A DNA stretch of 64,000 nucleotides from Novosphingobium sp. 28-62-57 (GTDB lineage Bacteria > Pseudomonadota > Alphaproteobacteria > Sphingomonadales > Sphingomonadaceae): the NCBI GenBank assembly GCA_002256985.1, contig NCGO01000007.1:1-64000 (forward strand), given 5' to 3'. Shown one piece after another: positions 10,637 through 19,973 of the stretch (positions are counted from its first letter, which is position 1; every line of letters begins with the position of its first letter). The notes under the pieces are model-generated. The model did not search any database. It had not been told where the DNA came from and saw nothing but the letters and a program-made list of their open reading frames with translations. The translations under genes were made by a program, and so were the position numbers.

Positions 10637-12510
10637 GCGCGTTTGCTCCACGGTCTCTTTTCATGCTCTCGCGAGCTACTTTCATCCACGATCACTGCGC
10701 CGGGAAAAGCTTCCAGCGCGGCCTTGACCAGCGGGTCCTGCTTCATCGCCGCATCGGCCGCCGCAGCCTTTGCCGCCTTGGCTTCCTCAAGGCTGGGCTG
10801 TGCCTCACCCTCGCCCGGCTCCACGGTCCAGACATCGCCGGTCACCGTGTTCAACGCCCGCCGGATATCCGCCACCGGATCGCCGGGCAAGCCCGGAACC
10901 AGTTGATAACGCAGCAGTCCCTGCCGCAGTTCCACCACCCGCACGCCCAACCGCATCGTCGATCCGACCAGCGGCGAGACATGCTCAACCTGTTCAACCA
11001 GCGCTTCCCAATCCGCACCGGCAGCAACCGGAGCCGCGCTTTGCGCCACAGGCCCGCCAGCACCACTGCCCTCACCCGCCGAAGCCGCAATAGCTGGCCG
11101 CGAAGCCAGTTCCTCCAGCTTCTTCACCAGCCCGCCCGGATCGGGCATGTCGGCCGCGTGCATCACCCGCAGCAGCGCCATCTGCGCCGCCACCAGCGGA
11201 TCGGGCGCGGTTTTCACTTCCTCATAACCCTTGAGCAGCAGCTGCCACAGCCGGTGCAATTGCCCCGCCGTCAGCGCCTTGGCCCAAGCTTCCAGCGCCT
11301 CACGCTCCTCGGTGGAGCGCACGTCCGGCCCAACGCCGCCAATCTGCGTCACGGTCACGCGGTGGATCACATCCATCTGCGCGCGCATCATCGCGATGGG
11401 TTCAATCCCCAGCGCATATTGCTGCGCCACTTGCGCCAGCACCACATCGCCCTTGCCCGATAGCACGGCCTCCAGCAGGCGGCGCTGCATGGTCTTGTCG
11501 GCAAGGCCCAGCATCTGCCGCACCTGTTCGGCACTCACCCGCGTCTTGCCGTCCTCGCTGCCCACCAGATCGGCGTGGCTGATCGCCTGATCGAGGATCG
11601 ACAGGCCATCGCGCACCGATCCTTCGGCAGCCGCCGCCACCATCGCCAGCGCCTCGTCCTCGGCCTCCACGCCTTCCTTGCCACAGATCATCGCAAAGTG
11701 GCTGGCGAGCAGCGGCGCCGGAATGCGCTTCAGATCAAACCGCTGGCAGCGTGACAGCACCGTAACCGGCATCATGTTCACTTCGGTCGTCGCAAGAAGA
11801 AACTTCACGTGAGCTGGTGGCTCTTCAAGCGTCTTCAGGAGCGCATTAAATGCCTCCTTCGTCATCATGTGAACTTCGTCGATGATATAAATCTTGTAGC
11901 GCGCGCTGACCGTTGCGTATCTGACTGCTTCGGTCAGCTCGCGGACCGTATCAATGCCACGGTTACTTGCCGCGTCCATCTCGATCACATCGATGTGCCG
12001 CCCTTCGGCAATCGCGCGGCACGGCTCGCACACCCCGCACGGATCGATGGTCGGCCCGCCCTGCCCGTCCGGCCCGATGCAATTGAGCGCCTTGGCAATC
12101 AGGCGCGCGGTCGATGTCTTGCCCACCCCGCGCACGCCGGTCATCAGGAACGCATGGGCCAGCCGGTCCCGCCGGATCGCATTGGCCAGCGTCTGCACCA
12201 TCGCATCCTGCCCGATCAGCTCGGAGAAGGTCTGCGAACGGTACTTGCGCGCCAGCACGCGATAGGGCTGCACGGTGGGCGCTGGAACTGCGGGTGAGGC
12301 TTTGGGCGCTGGCGGAGCAGGCGCTTCAACAACCTGCGGTGGCACAGCCTCCTGCACCGCTTCTTCAACCTGCGGCGCTGGCGCAGCAGGAGCCACCGGT
12401 GCCGGATCGCCAAACAACGATACCTGCCCCGCCGCTTCCAGTTCGGCAGCGGAAGGCGTGTTTTCCTCCTCGTGCGGAGGATCGCCAAACATGTCGGGGG
12501 AATCGGCCAT
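10633..12510 (-). CDS. dnaX: DNA polymerase III subunit gamma/tau
   Basis: A 625-residue clamp-loader subunit. After an 80-residue Pro/Ala-rich N-terminal extension, the ATPase starts YRVLARKYRSQTFSELIGQD. Walker A is GVRGVGKTSTAR, zinc-module cysteines are in DPCGVCEPC, Walker B with sensor is IYIIDEVHMMT and the sensor 1 region is LLATTEVNMMPVTVLSRC. Domain III and a tau-like C-terminal region follow (to SKRA). It loads the sliding clamp and couples polymerase to helicase. It overlaps ybaB by 4 bases, forming an operon. I see no clear frameshift signal for a shorter gamma form. Confidence 0.96.
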   Translation of the reverse strand: MADSPDMFGDPPHEEENTPSAAELEAAGQVSLFGDPAPVAPAAPAPQVEEAVQEAVPPQVVEAPAPPAPKASPAVPAPTVQPYRVLARKYRSQTFSELIGQDAMVQTLANAIRRDRLAHAFLMTGVRGVGKTSTARLIAKALNCIGPDGQGGPTIDPCGVCEPCRAIAEGRHIDVIEMDAASNRGIDTVRELTEAVRYATVSARYKIYIIDEVHMMTKEAFNALLKTLEEPPAHVKFLLATTEVNMMPVTVLSRCQRFDLKRIPAPLLASHFAMICGKEGVEAEDEALAMVAAAAEGSVRDGLSILDQAISHADLVGSEDGKTRVSAEQVRQMLGLADKTMQRRLLEAVLSGKGDVVLAQVAQQYALGIEPIAMMRAQMDVIHRVTVTQIGGVGPDVRSTEEREALEAWAKALTAGQLHRLWQLLLKGYEEVKTAPDPLVAAQMALLRVMHAADMPDPGGLVKKLEELASRPAIAASAGEGSGAGGPVAQSAAPVAAGADWEALVEQVEHVSPLVGSTMRLGVRVVELRQGLLRYQLVPGLPGDPVADIRRALNTVTGDVWTVEPGEGEAQPSLEEAKAAKAAAADAAMKQDPLVKAALEAFPGAVIVDESSSREHEKRPWSKRA

Positions 12511-12681
12511 CGTCGTCCTAAGTAAGCGCTATGCCCGCGAATGTCGAATAGCGCAGGCTGGCGAAACGGTGGATTGCCGCAGCCGATGGGACGAGAAAAC
12601 CTGCCCAGACGGGTCCCACCACGCGCGGATGCGCTGGTCCGCCCGATCATGCAGGAAAGAACCGCTGTGTGAGGGAATAAA

Positions 12682-12768
12682 GGAGCCGGCCGACCCGCCG
12701 CAACCCGTTGTGGCTGCTTCCTTCCGGACCTGACCAGGTTGGCGGACGCAAACGTCCGACCGACTCCC
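12682..12768 (-). ncRNA. ffs: Signal recognition particle RNA (4.5S, small bacterial type)
   Basis: The minus strand contains the conserved SRP domain IV hairpin GGTCAGGTCCGGAAGGAAGC, closed by pairing of its flanks, and the terminal helix GGAGTCGGTC with GGCCGGCTCC. Length of roughly 87-100 nt and the location just upstream of dnaX match the small SRP RNA of alphaproteobacteria, which binds Ffh to target membrane proteins. The exact ends are estimated from the pairing. Confidence 0.93.
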
Positions 12769-12885
12769 GGCGCGGCATATGGAGAGGAAGCAGGGCCTTG
12801 TCCAGCCCTCGATTCAAAGCGATGCTTGCAACTGCCCCTGCCCCCGGCGGGGAGGGGCTGAGGGTGGGGGCACCCCGTCAGCTTC

Positions 12886-13164
12886 TTACCTGAAATTATC
12901 CGCGTAGCTCTGCAACTTCAGCTTGCGCGGCGGTGTGGGGATGACCCGCGCTTCGATGCCATACCGGTCGGCATAGGCCTGCGCCTCGTCCTGCGATGCA
13001 AACGCCAGCACAACTTGCGCCTGCGTATCGCCAGAGCCTGCCCAGCCCATCAAGGGATCGGGGCGCTTGGCCTCCGCCGGTTCGAATTCCAGAATCCAGT
13101 CGCTCGTCCGGGCCTTGCCCGACTGCATGGCGTTTTTGGGGCGCTGATAAATTCGTGCTGACAT
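12886..13164 (-). CDS. NADH dehydrogenase accessory subunit, NDUFS4-like
   Basis: A 92-residue ETC complex I subunit of the NDUFS4 (18-kDa) family: MSARIYQRPKNAMQSGKA, WILEFEPAE, PDPLMGWAGSGDTQAQV, FASQDEAQAYADRYGI and the end KLQSYADNFR are family hallmarks. In alphaproteobacteria and mitochondria it stabilises the N-module of complex I in the inner membrane. The start at 13164 gives the usual N-terminus; an upstream in-frame ATG at 13182 adds six residues. It is encoded apart from the nuo operon, which is usual. Confidence 0.92.
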   Translation of the reverse strand: MSARIYQRPKNAMQSGKARTSDWILEFEPAEAKRPDPLMGWAGSGDTQAQVVLAFASQDEAQAYADRYGIEARVIPTPPRKLKLQSYADNFR

Positions 13165-13197
13165 GGGCAGTCGCTTGCACACGAATCAGGGCGCAAA

Positions 13198-15723
13198 TCA
13201 AGTCCGCTTTTGCGCATTAAAGGCGTTCTTGGTTTTCAGGCTCGGGTCTTCGGCCCAAGGCTCATCCGGCCAGCGGTGGCGGGGATAGCGGCCCTTCATG
13301 TCCTTCACCACATCACGCCACGATCCGCGCCAAAATCCCGGCAGGTCCGCCGTCGTCTGGATCGGCTTGGCCCCCGGACTGGTCAGGCTCAGCAGCAGTG
13401 GCCTTGGCGGTTGCCCCACGCACGGATGCCGGTCCAGCCCGAACAGCGCCTGCACGCGCAGTTCCACGCACGGCCCGCCTTCATGGCCATAATCAATGGC
13501 ATGGCTGGTCCCCGCCGGAGAGCGGAACTCTGCCGGGGCCAGCCGGTCCAACGCCTGCTTCTCGTTCCAGTCGAGCCGGTTCGCCAATGCCTCGTGCAGC
13601 TTGCCCGCCCCAATCTCCAGATCGCGCCGCCCGGTCAGCAGTGGCCCCAGCCATTGCTCCAGCCCATCCAACAACGCGCCTTCCGAAAACGCCTCCAACC
13701 CGGCATAGCCCGCCCGCACGATCAGCGCCTTGGCCGCATCGCCCAATGGCAGCAGGCCCAGCCCGCCCTCGCGCACCACTTCGATCAGCTTGGCCGCCAC
13801 GGCCTGTGCATCAGGCTTGGGATCAGGCACCCGCGCCAGCACAATCGCCCCCAGCCGCCGCTCCAACCGCGCCTCCACCCGGCCCTCACTGGCATTCCAC
13901 GTCAGCGCGTGCCGCTCCTCGATCCGGTGTGAAACATGGCGCGTAACCTCCTCATCGGTCAGCGCTATCGCCGCGGTAATCCGCGCGCCTTTGGCCTCGC
14001 CCTGTGCGTCGCCAATCACCAGCCACTTGGCGGTGGCGAGCGAGGATGCAGCATCCAGCCGATACCCGCGCCCGCCGGATGAGAGCCATTCCTCCCCCGT
14101 TGCCGACCGCGCCCGCGCGATCCGGTCGGGGAAGGCCTCGGCCAGCAGCACGCCCAACGGCACCTCGCGTTTGCATCCTTCGACAGGCTCAGGATGAGCG
14201 GAACCGGAACTTGAACCCCGCTCATGCTGAGCTTGTCGAAGCACCCTGACGGCCAGTTCAGCCCACCGCCCCGCCAGCTTGCGCGATCCTTCAGCCCGCC
14301 CGCCGCGCTCACGATCCCAGCGCTCCAGCCGCTGCGCCAGATCCTCGCCCCGCCCGCCCAGCCCGCGCTCCTGCAGCAGCAGCGCCAGCCGCGCCGCCTC
14401 GTCCGCTTGCCCACGCTCAGCCGCAAACAGCAGCATGTGCGCCAAAGCCGGCTCCATCGGCAACCGCGCCATCGCCCGGCCATGCGCGGTAATCCGGCCT
14501 TCCAGATCGACCGCGCCCAAGGCCACCAACGCCCCCCGCGCCGCCGCCATCGCCGCAACGGGCGGTGGATCAAGCCACGCCATCCCCGCCACATCACCCG
14601 CACCCCATTGCGCCAGCGTCAGCGCCAACGGTGCCAGATCGCTCGTCACCACCTCCGGCGGATCAAACGCCGCGCGCCCCGCATGCGCCGCCTCTTCCCA
14701 CAGCCGATAGGCGACCCCTGGCCCCTGCCTTGCCGCGCGCCCCGCCCGCTGCGCGGCTGAGGCCTGGCTCGCCCGCGTCGTCACCAGCCGGGTTACGCCT
14801 GCCGCCTTGTCAAACTCCGCCCGCCGCGAAAGCCCCGCATCGACCACCACCGAAACGCCATCCAGCGTCAGCGAGGTCTCGGCAATGCTCGTCGCCAGCA
14901 CTATTCTGCGCCGCCCTTGCGCATCACGCCGGATCGCCGCGCGTTGTCCCGCCGGTTCCACTTGCCCATGCAGTGGCAACACAAGCGCCTGCGGCAACCG
15001 TTCACTGAGCACATCCGCCGTCCGCTCGATCTGCGCGACACCGGGCAGGAACGCCAGAATGTCGCCCTCCTCCTCGCGCCACGCGGTCTGAATCGCCGAG
15101 GCCATCGCCGCCTCGATCTTCACATCAGGCCGCGCGCCCAGCCACTTCACCGTCAGCGGATGGGCCTTGCCCTCGCTCTCCACCACCGGAGCATCACCGA
15201 GCAGCGCTGCAAACCGAGAACCGTCGATGGTGGCTGACATCACCACGATCCGCAGATCCTCGCGCAGCACCCCTTGCGCTTCCACGGCCAGCGCCAGCCC
15301 CAGATCGCTGTCGAGATGCCGTTCATGCGCCTCGTCAAACAGCACCGCCGAAACGCCCTGCAACTCTGGATCGTTAAGGATCGTGGAAACAAAGATCGCC
15401 TCGGTCACCACCAGCACGCGCGTGCGGGCAGAGCGCTTGGCATCCAGCCGCGTCACATAGCCCACGGTCCCGCCCGCATCCTCGTCCAGCAGCTCGGCCA
15501 TCCGCTCCGCCGCCGCGCGCGCCGCAACGCGCCGGGGGGACAGGACGATGACCTGCCCGGTGCACCACGGCTCTGCAAGCAAGGCAGGAGCCACCGCCGT
15601 CGTCTTGCCAGCGCCGGGCGGCGCAATTAGCACGGCGCTCGGCCCTGCGCGCAATGCGGCCAGCAGGTCTGGCAAAACGGCATGGATCGGAAGGGCGCTC
15701 ACGCCCGGCGCTTTACGGTTCAT
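13198..15723 (-). CDS. hrpB: ATP-dependent RNA helicase HrpB
   Basis: An 841-residue DEAH-box helicase. Motif I is LIAPPGAGKTT (Lys40), motif II is FDEAHERH (130-137), motif III is MSATIDG, and motif VI is QRAGRAARQGPG. The HrpB C-terminal domain ends with GYHARHRWPDEPWAEDP-like sequence (RYPRHRWPDEPWAEDP). HrpB is widely conserved but its RNA substrate is poorly known. Odd: residues about 493-516 (QAQHERGSS...HPEPVEG) are not family sequence and are encoded by a palindromic repeat at 14174-14243 that keeps the frame. GTG at 15702 is an alternative start. Confidence 0.94.
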   Translation of the reverse strand: MNRKAPGVSALPIHAVLPDLLAALRAGPSAVLIAPPGAGKTTAVAPALLAEPWCTGQVIVLSPRRVAARAAAERMAELLDEDAGGTVGYVTRLDAKRSARTRVLVVTEAIFVSTILNDPELQGVSAVLFDEAHERHLDSDLGLALAVEAQGVLREDLRIVVMSATIDGSRFAALLGDAPVVESEGKAHPLTVKWLGARPDVKIEAAMASAIQTAWREEEGDILAFLPGVAQIERTADVLSERLPQALVLPLHGQVEPAGQRAAIRRDAQGRRRIVLATSIAETSLTLDGVSVVVDAGLSRRAEFDKAAGVTRLVTTRASQASAAQRAGRAARQGPGVAYRLWEEAAHAGRAAFDPPEVVTSDLAPLALTLAQWGAGDVAGMAWLDPPPVAAMAAARGALVALGAVDLEGRITAHGRAMARLPMEPALAHMLLFAAERGQADEAARLALLLQERGLGGRGEDLAQRLERWDRERGGRAEGSRKLAGRWAELAVRVLRQAQHERGSSSGSAHPEPVEGCKREVPLGVLLAEAFPDRIARARSATGEEWLSSGGRGYRLDAASSLATAKWLVIGDAQGEAKGARITAAIALTDEEVTRHVSHRIEERHALTWNASEGRVEARLERRLGAIVLARVPDPKPDAQAVAAKLIEVVREGGLGLLPLGDAAKALIVRAGYAGLEAFSEGALLDGLEQWLGPLLTGRRDLEIGAGKLHEALANRLDWNEKQALDRLAPAEFRSPAGTSHAIDYGHEGGPCVELRVQALFGLDRHPCVGQPPRPLLLSLTSPGAKPIQTTADLPGFWRGSWRDVVKDMKGRYPRHRWPDEPWAEDPSLKTKNAFNAQKRT
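14174..14243. repeat. Family E palindromic repeat inside hrpB
   Basis: An inverted pair TTCGACAGGCTCAGGATGAG ... CTCATGCTGAGCTTGTCGAA (arms at about 14178-14197 and 14222-14241), matching single copies elsewhere in the window (39091, 48260, 50299). It interrupts hrpB without shifting the frame and adds roughly 23 codons. Confidence 0.85.
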
Positions 15724-15800
15724 CGCCTTGCATTGGCAACACCTGCGCCGTTCGTCGCGCAGCGCTTCGCATCAATGCCGTTTGGCGATAAGGCTGGACC

Positions 15801-15947
15801 ATGAAGACCACGCTGGAATTCGTGGTGGCGCTGACCACCGGCCTGCTCTTCAGCGGAGCCATGATCGGCGCGGCCATCCTCGGCATCGGCGCGGTCTGCG
15901 GCGGCACCGGCTGGCTCCTGTGGCGGCGCTACACTCGCCGCAAATAA
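15801..15947 (+). CDS. Small membrane protein
   Basis: A 48-residue product starting MKTTLEFVVALTTGLLFSGA and ending WLLWRRYTRRK. It has one long or two short hydrophobic segments (about 6-24 and 25-40) and a basic C-terminal tail, which would stay in the cytoplasm. An AAGG lies 7 bases before the ATG. It is divergent from hrpB. No family recognised. Confidence 0.55.
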   Translation: MKTTLEFVVALTTGLLFSGAMIGAAILGIGAVCGGTGWLLWRRYTRRK

Positions 15948-15948
15948 C

Positions 15949-16506
15949 TCAGGCCGCGCGCGAAAAGAGCCATGCTGAAACAAGCCAGCATGCTCCCAAT
16001 ACCATGGACACCGCGATTGCTGCACCAGCCCTACCCACGAACAGCCCGGCAAGGAATTGCATGAACGCCATCGCCAGCATCGCGCGCACCATGGCCTTGG
16101 CCGATACCCCGCAGAGCATCGCAACAGCCAGTCCGACAACAGGCACCGTCATAAACCACAGGTTCGCGGCATTGTCCTCCGAGCCCACCAGCCCGACCGC
16201 AAGGTTCGCCCAGACCATCAGCAAAGCCGCGCCAATGCCAAGGAACGCGCCCGCTCTATAGGCAAGGTCGTCGTTTAACCGCACCGCCAGTTCCAGCGCT
16301 GCGCCCGTACCGCTGAGCAGCAGTGCAGCAGCCACGAAGTCACCCACGGTCCAGTTAACGCCCCAGTGCAGCCGCTGTTCAAACTGCATCGCGATCATCG
16401 GGAAGAGCAGCACAATCGCCGCGGCGGACCACCCGACAGGGCGCACAAGCGACATGGCGCCAAGCCGGGAGTTCGCGTTTTCAGTTAACATGCGGCCTAA
16501 CTCCAA
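15949..16506 (-). CDS. Integral membrane protein, unknown
   Basis: A 185-residue hydrophobic protein with about five or six transmembrane segments (for example SAAAIVLLFPMIAMQF, DFVAAALLLSGTGAALELAV, AGAFLGIGAALLMVWANLAV, FMTVPVVGLAVAMLCGV and the C-terminal AIAVSMVLGACWLVSAWLF). No conserved charged catalytic residues stand out. It ends 1 base from the convergent small membrane protein. An internal Met at residue 6 or 18 could be the true start. Confidence 0.65.
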   Translation of the reverse strand: MELGRMLTENANSRLGAMSLVRPVGWSAAAIVLLFPMIAMQFEQRLHWGVNWTVGDFVAAALLLSGTGAALELAVRLNDDLAYRAGAFLGIGAALLMVWANLAVGLVGSEDNAANLWFMTVPVVGLAVAMLCGVSAKAMVRAMLAMAFMQFLAGLFVGRAGAAIAVSMVLGACWLVSAWLFSRAA

Positions 16507-16554
16507 AGGTAGCGCACAAACTGCGCTCCATGTGCGGGTCAGGTCAATCCTCGA

Positions 16555-17571
16555 TCACCCCATCGGATAGGGAATCGCGCGGCTTACCGTGTTGATCGCC
16601 TTCATCACATCATCGGGCAGCACCAGATCGGCAGCGGCAAGGATCGCATCCAGCTGCCCTTCCGCCCCAACACCAACAATCGTCGATGCGACGAAATCAT
16701 GCTGCTTTGACCACGCCACCGCCATCGTCACCGGATCAAGCCCAGCTTCGGCCGCAACTGCCATGAACCGCTCAGCCGCTTCCAGCGTGCGCTCATTCAC
16801 AAAGCGCCGGCCCATCTGCGCCTGCCGCCCTTCCATCTCCAGATAGCGCGAGAACCGTGCGCCTTCGGGCCGCGCCCCGCCGTTGTACTTGCCCGAAAGC
16901 ACCCCGCCCGCAATCGGCGAATAGGGGATCAGGCTCACCCCTTCCATCCGGCACACTTGCGCCAGTTCATCCTCGAACCGGCGGTTGTTCAGGCTGAAAT
17001 TGTTCTGGATCGTCTGATACCGCACCGTGCCCAGCTTTTCGGCCGTGGCGATGGACTTCATCAGCCCCCAGCTGGTCTCGTTCGAACAGCCGGTGATCCG
17101 CACTTTGCCCACGCGCACCAGTTCGTCGAGCACTTCCATCGTCTCGTCATAGGGCGTGTCGTGGTCGGGCCAGTGCGTCTGGTACAGGTCGATGTAATCG
17201 GTGCCCAGCTTGGTCAGGCTGGCATCGATCGCCGTCTCGATATTGCGCCGGTCCAGCGCGGTCATGCCGTTGCGATTGGGCGAACGGAACCACACGTGGC
17301 TTGGCCCGGAAACCTTGGTCGCCAGAATGATCGCATCGCGCGGCTTGGTTTTCAGCCACTTGCCCACGATCTCCTCGGTCCGCCCCACCCACTTGATGTC
17401 GGGCGGCACTGGATAACCCTCGGCGGTGTCATAGAAATTGATCCCCGCGTCATAGCTGCGGTCCAGCACACGCAGCGCTTCGGCCTCGTCCACCTGGCTG
17501 CCGAAGGTCATCGTCCCCATGCAGATGTCCGAAACGACAATGGCCGAACGGCCCAGACGGCGATGCTGCAT
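16555..17571 (-). CDS. Aldo/keto reductase (Tas-like)
   Basis: A 338-residue NADPH-dependent aldo/keto reductase. Family sequence starts MQHRRLGRSAIVVSDICMGT. The catalytic tetrad is visible: Asp and Tyr in NFYDTAEGYP, Lys in ILATKVSG and His in DLYQTHWPDHD. The length and the motif LIPYSPIAGGVLSGKY match the Tas/YajO group. The start at 17571 has GGAGA 8 bases upstream. Physiological substrate unknown. It follows ispB by 19 bp on the same strand and may be cotranscribed. Confidence 0.9.
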   Translation of the reverse strand: MQHRRLGRSAIVVSDICMGTMTFGSQVDEAEALRVLDRSYDAGINFYDTAEGYPVPPDIKWVGRTEEIVGKWLKTKPRDAIILATKVSGPSHVWFRSPNRNGMTALDRRNIETAIDASLTKLGTDYIDLYQTHWPDHDTPYDETMEVLDELVRVGKVRITGCSNETSWGLMKSIATAEKLGTVRYQTIQNNFSLNNRRFEDELAQVCRMEGVSLIPYSPIAGGVLSGKYNGGARPEGARFSRYLEMEGRQAQMGRRFVNERTLEAAERFMAVAAEAGLDPVTMAVAWSKQHDFVASTIVGVGAEGQLDAILAAADLVLPDDVMKAINTVSRAIPYPMG

Positions 17572-17590
17572 CAGGTATTCTCCGGGTAAG

Positions 17591-18604
17591 TCAGAACCGG
17601 CGCGCCACCGCAAACAGCGCGGCTTCGGTCATCGCAGACTTGGCCGCGCTCGCCGGGAAGCCCGCAATCGCATCAATCGCCCGCTGCGCATACATCCGCG
17701 CGCGCTCACGCGTGGCATTCACCGCATCGTGCCGCCGGATCAGCGCGATCGCATGGGCAAGATCGGCGTCGGACGAGCGGTCCCCGGCAATCGCTTCCTG
17801 CCAGAACCCGCGCTCTTGCGCGTCGCCGCGCGCATAGGCCAGGATCACCGGCAGGGTCATCTTGCCCTCGCGGAAGTCGTCGCCCTGATCCTTGCCCATT
17901 TCGGCGGCATCCGAATCATAATCAATCGCATCGTCGGCCAGCTGGAACGCGATGCCCAGATTGCGGCCATAGGAATCAAGCGCCAGCTCATCCGCCTCAG
18001 GCCGTTCAGCCACCACCGCTGCAATCCGGCAAGCGGCGGAGAACAGCGCCGCGGTCTTGGCCGCGATGATATCGAGGTACATTTCCTCGGTCGTCTCGAT
18101 CTGCCGCTGCGCCACCAACTGGTCGACCTCGCCTTCGGAAATCACCGCCGATGCGTTGGACAGGATGCCCAGGACTTTGAGCGAACCATCCTCGACCATC
18201 AGTTCGAAGCTGCGGCTGAACAGGAAATCGCCCACCAGCACCGTGGCCGGATTGCCATAAACGATATTCGCGGTCTTCTTGCCGCGCCGCATATCCGACC
18301 CGTCAACCACGTCATCGTGCAGCAACGTGGCGGTGTGGATGAACTCCACGGCGGCGGCCAGCTTGTAATGGCGGCTGCCGCCGTATCCCAGCAGCGATGC
18401 ACTGGCCAACGTCAGCATCGGACGCATGCGTTTACCGCCGCCTGCAATCAGATGTCCGGCCAATGTCGGGATCAGCGGGATGCGCGATTGCATCCGGTCA
18501 AGGATCACAGCATTGACGCTGTTCATGCCATTGGCAACGAGGGCCATCATCGGGCCCAGCGAGGGTTCCGCCTTGCGCGGCAGGGTGTGGACGGTCGCAG
18601 TCAT
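17591..18604 (-). CDS. ispB: Polyprenyl diphosphate synthase (octa/decaprenyl)
   Basis: A 337-residue trans-prenyltransferase making the long side chain of ubiquinone. The first Asp-rich motif is LLHDDVVDGSDMRRG and the second is QLADDAIDYDSD; GGGKRMRPML is the substrate-binding motif. Length and motifs fit IspB/DdsA; chain length (C50 is common in sphingomonads, Q-10) cannot be read from sequence by eye. The start at 18604 follows CAGGTGAA; upstream in-frame starts add an unconserved tail. Divergent from the chorismate mutase gene. Confidence 0.93.
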   Translation of the reverse strand: MTATVHTLPRKAEPSLGPMMALVANGMNSVNAVILDRMQSRIPLIPTLAGHLIAGGGKRMRPMLTLASASLLGYGGSRHYKLAAAVEFIHTATLLHDDVVDGSDMRRGKKTANIVYGNPATVLVGDFLFSRSFELMVEDGSLKVLGILSNASAVISEGEVDQLVAQRQIETTEEMYLDIIAAKTAALFSAACRIAAVVAERPEADELALDSYGRNLGIAFQLADDAIDYDSDAAEMGKDQGDDFREGKMTLPVILAYARGDAQERGFWQEAIAGDRSSDADLAHAIALIRRHDAVNATRERARMYAQRAIDAIAGFPASAAKSAMTEAALFAVARRF

Positions 18605-18726
18605 TTCACCTGTCCGCTTGGCGGCAAGGGCGGCGCTTGGCAAGATGCATCTTGCGCTGTAGCGGCGCATAGAGACCATTTGACACATCCGTATGGCGAC
18701 ATGTCCGCAACGGCAGGGGAATGACG

Positions 18727-19017
18727 ATGAGCGAAGATCCGGTTCTGGCAGGCTATCGCCAATCGATCGACAATATCGATGCAGCCATGATCCACATCCT
18801 CGCCGAACGCTTCCGCATCACGCAGGCCGTCGGCGCGCACAAGGCCGCCAACAAGCTCCCCGCGTCAGATCCCGGCCGCGAAGAACGCCAGATCGCCCGC
18901 CTGCGCCGCCTGGCCGAAGACGCCAAGCTTGACCCGGAATTCTCCGAAAAGTTCCTGCGCTTCGTGATCGAAGAAGTCATCCGCCACCATGAACGCGCGG
19001 CGGGTTCTGCGGACTGA
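18727..19017 (+). CDS. Chorismate mutase, AroQ type
   Basis: A 96-residue all-helical AroQ chorismate mutase converting chorismate to prephenate for Phe and Tyr synthesis. Family residues are seen in YRQSIDNIDAAMIHILAERF (Arg and Asp), VGAHKA (active-site Lys), DPGREERQ and FLRFVIEEVIRHHE. Two ATGs are six bases apart; 18727 is preferred because AGGGG lies seven bases upstream. It is a stand-alone domain, not fused to prephenate dehydratase. Gene symbol pheA or aroQ cannot be decided. Confidence 0.93.
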   Translation: MSEDPVLAGYRQSIDNIDAAMIHILAERFRITQAVGAHKAANKLPASDPGREERQIARLRRLAEDAKLDPEFSEKFLRFVIEEVIRHHERAAGSAD

Positions 19018-19037
19018 TTGTTTGTAGCTGACAAACG

Positions 19038-19190
19038 CGCCCCCGCGAAGGCGGGGGCCTCAGGCCTCAACACTCTACCCGCTCCCCCGCGAAGGCGGGG
19101 GCCTCAGTGTTGTTAAGGAACCCTAGCGTAACACGCTGATACTAAAGCACACTTGCGCAAAACGCCTGAGGCCCCCGCCTTCGCGGGGGC
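19038..19190. repeat. Three family A arms between chorismate mutase and Lrp genes
   Basis: Two forward arms (CCCCCGCGAAGGCGGGGGCC at 19040 and 19085) and one reverse arm (GGCCCCCGCCTTCGCGGGGG near 19169-19189). The outer pair forms an inverted doublet and the middle one is an extra same-orientation copy. The repeats fill most of the 212-bp gap between the convergent genes. Confidence 0.85.
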
Positions 19191-19229
19191 GCGGCATTAA
19201 ACAAGGGAAGCGCAACCAAATCGCCCCCC

Positions 19230-19697
19230 TCAATCCTCCAGCGGCACCCCCGGCACCTGCTTGGCCGTGCGAATCGTCAGCGATGTCTTCACGCTGGCCA
19301 CATTGGGTGCGGGCGTCAGCTTGCTGGTCAGGAATTCCTGAAAGCTCTGCAGATCGCGGCTGACGATCTTCAGGATGAAATCGATCTCGCCGTTCAGCAT
19401 GTGGCATTCGCGCACTTCGGGCAGAGTGCGCATGTGGTCTTCGAACTGGCGCAGCGATTCCTCGGCCTGGCTCTTCAGGCTGACCAGCGCGAACACGGTG
19501 ATCGCAAAGCCCAGCTTCGATGCATCCAGATCGGCGTGATAGCCCCGGATGACCCCTGCATCTTCCAGCGCGCGCACCCGGCGCAGGCAGGGCGGTGCCG
19601 TCAACCCGACGCGCTGCGCCAGTTCGACATTGGTCACGCGGCCCTCTGCCTGCAATTCGGCAAGGAGTTGCCGGTCAATACCATCAAGGGTTGCCAT
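19230..19697 (-). CDS. Lrp/AsnC-family transcriptional regulator
   Basis: A 155-residue regulator: N-terminal winged helix-turn-helix (LDGIDRQLLAELQAEGRVTN ... LAQRVGLTAPPCLRRVRALE) and a C-terminal RAM ligand-binding domain (FALVSLKSQAEESLRQFE, VRECHMLNGEIDFILKIV). Lrp-type proteins form octamers and sense amino acids. The family start MATLDGIDRQ at 19697 was used; longer in-frame starts to 19895 add unconserved sequence. Upstream, 276 bp to the divergent kinase gene hold the promoters and no other gene that I can see. Confidence 0.93.
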   Translation of the reverse strand: MATLDGIDRQLLAELQAEGRVTNVELAQRVGLTAPPCLRRVRALEDAGVIRGYHADLDASKLGFAITVFALVSLKSQAEESLRQFEDHMRTLPEVRECHMLNGEIDFILKIVSRDLQSFQEFLTSKLTPAPNVASVKTSLTIRTAKQVPGVPLED

Positions 19698-19973
19698 GCT
19701 GTTTTCGTTCGTCCGTTTCGTCAAAGCCCGCTTGGGCGAGTCGGAAAGAAGCGTGAGTCGCAATTTTCCGCACAAATCTTCGCGTTCAAGATAATTTTGT
19801 TGTTTCATAGTGCAAGCGTCCCGCATTGCAACGCAATCGAGACCGGTCATTTGCCAATCGCGGCACTTTATCGGCCTTAACCGCAGCGTAGCCACACTTT
19901 GTTAGCCTTCATCAGGCTAATGCAGTGGTTCGGAGCGCTGCTCTGCGGTATGATTCCCCGGTGCGGAGCGTAA

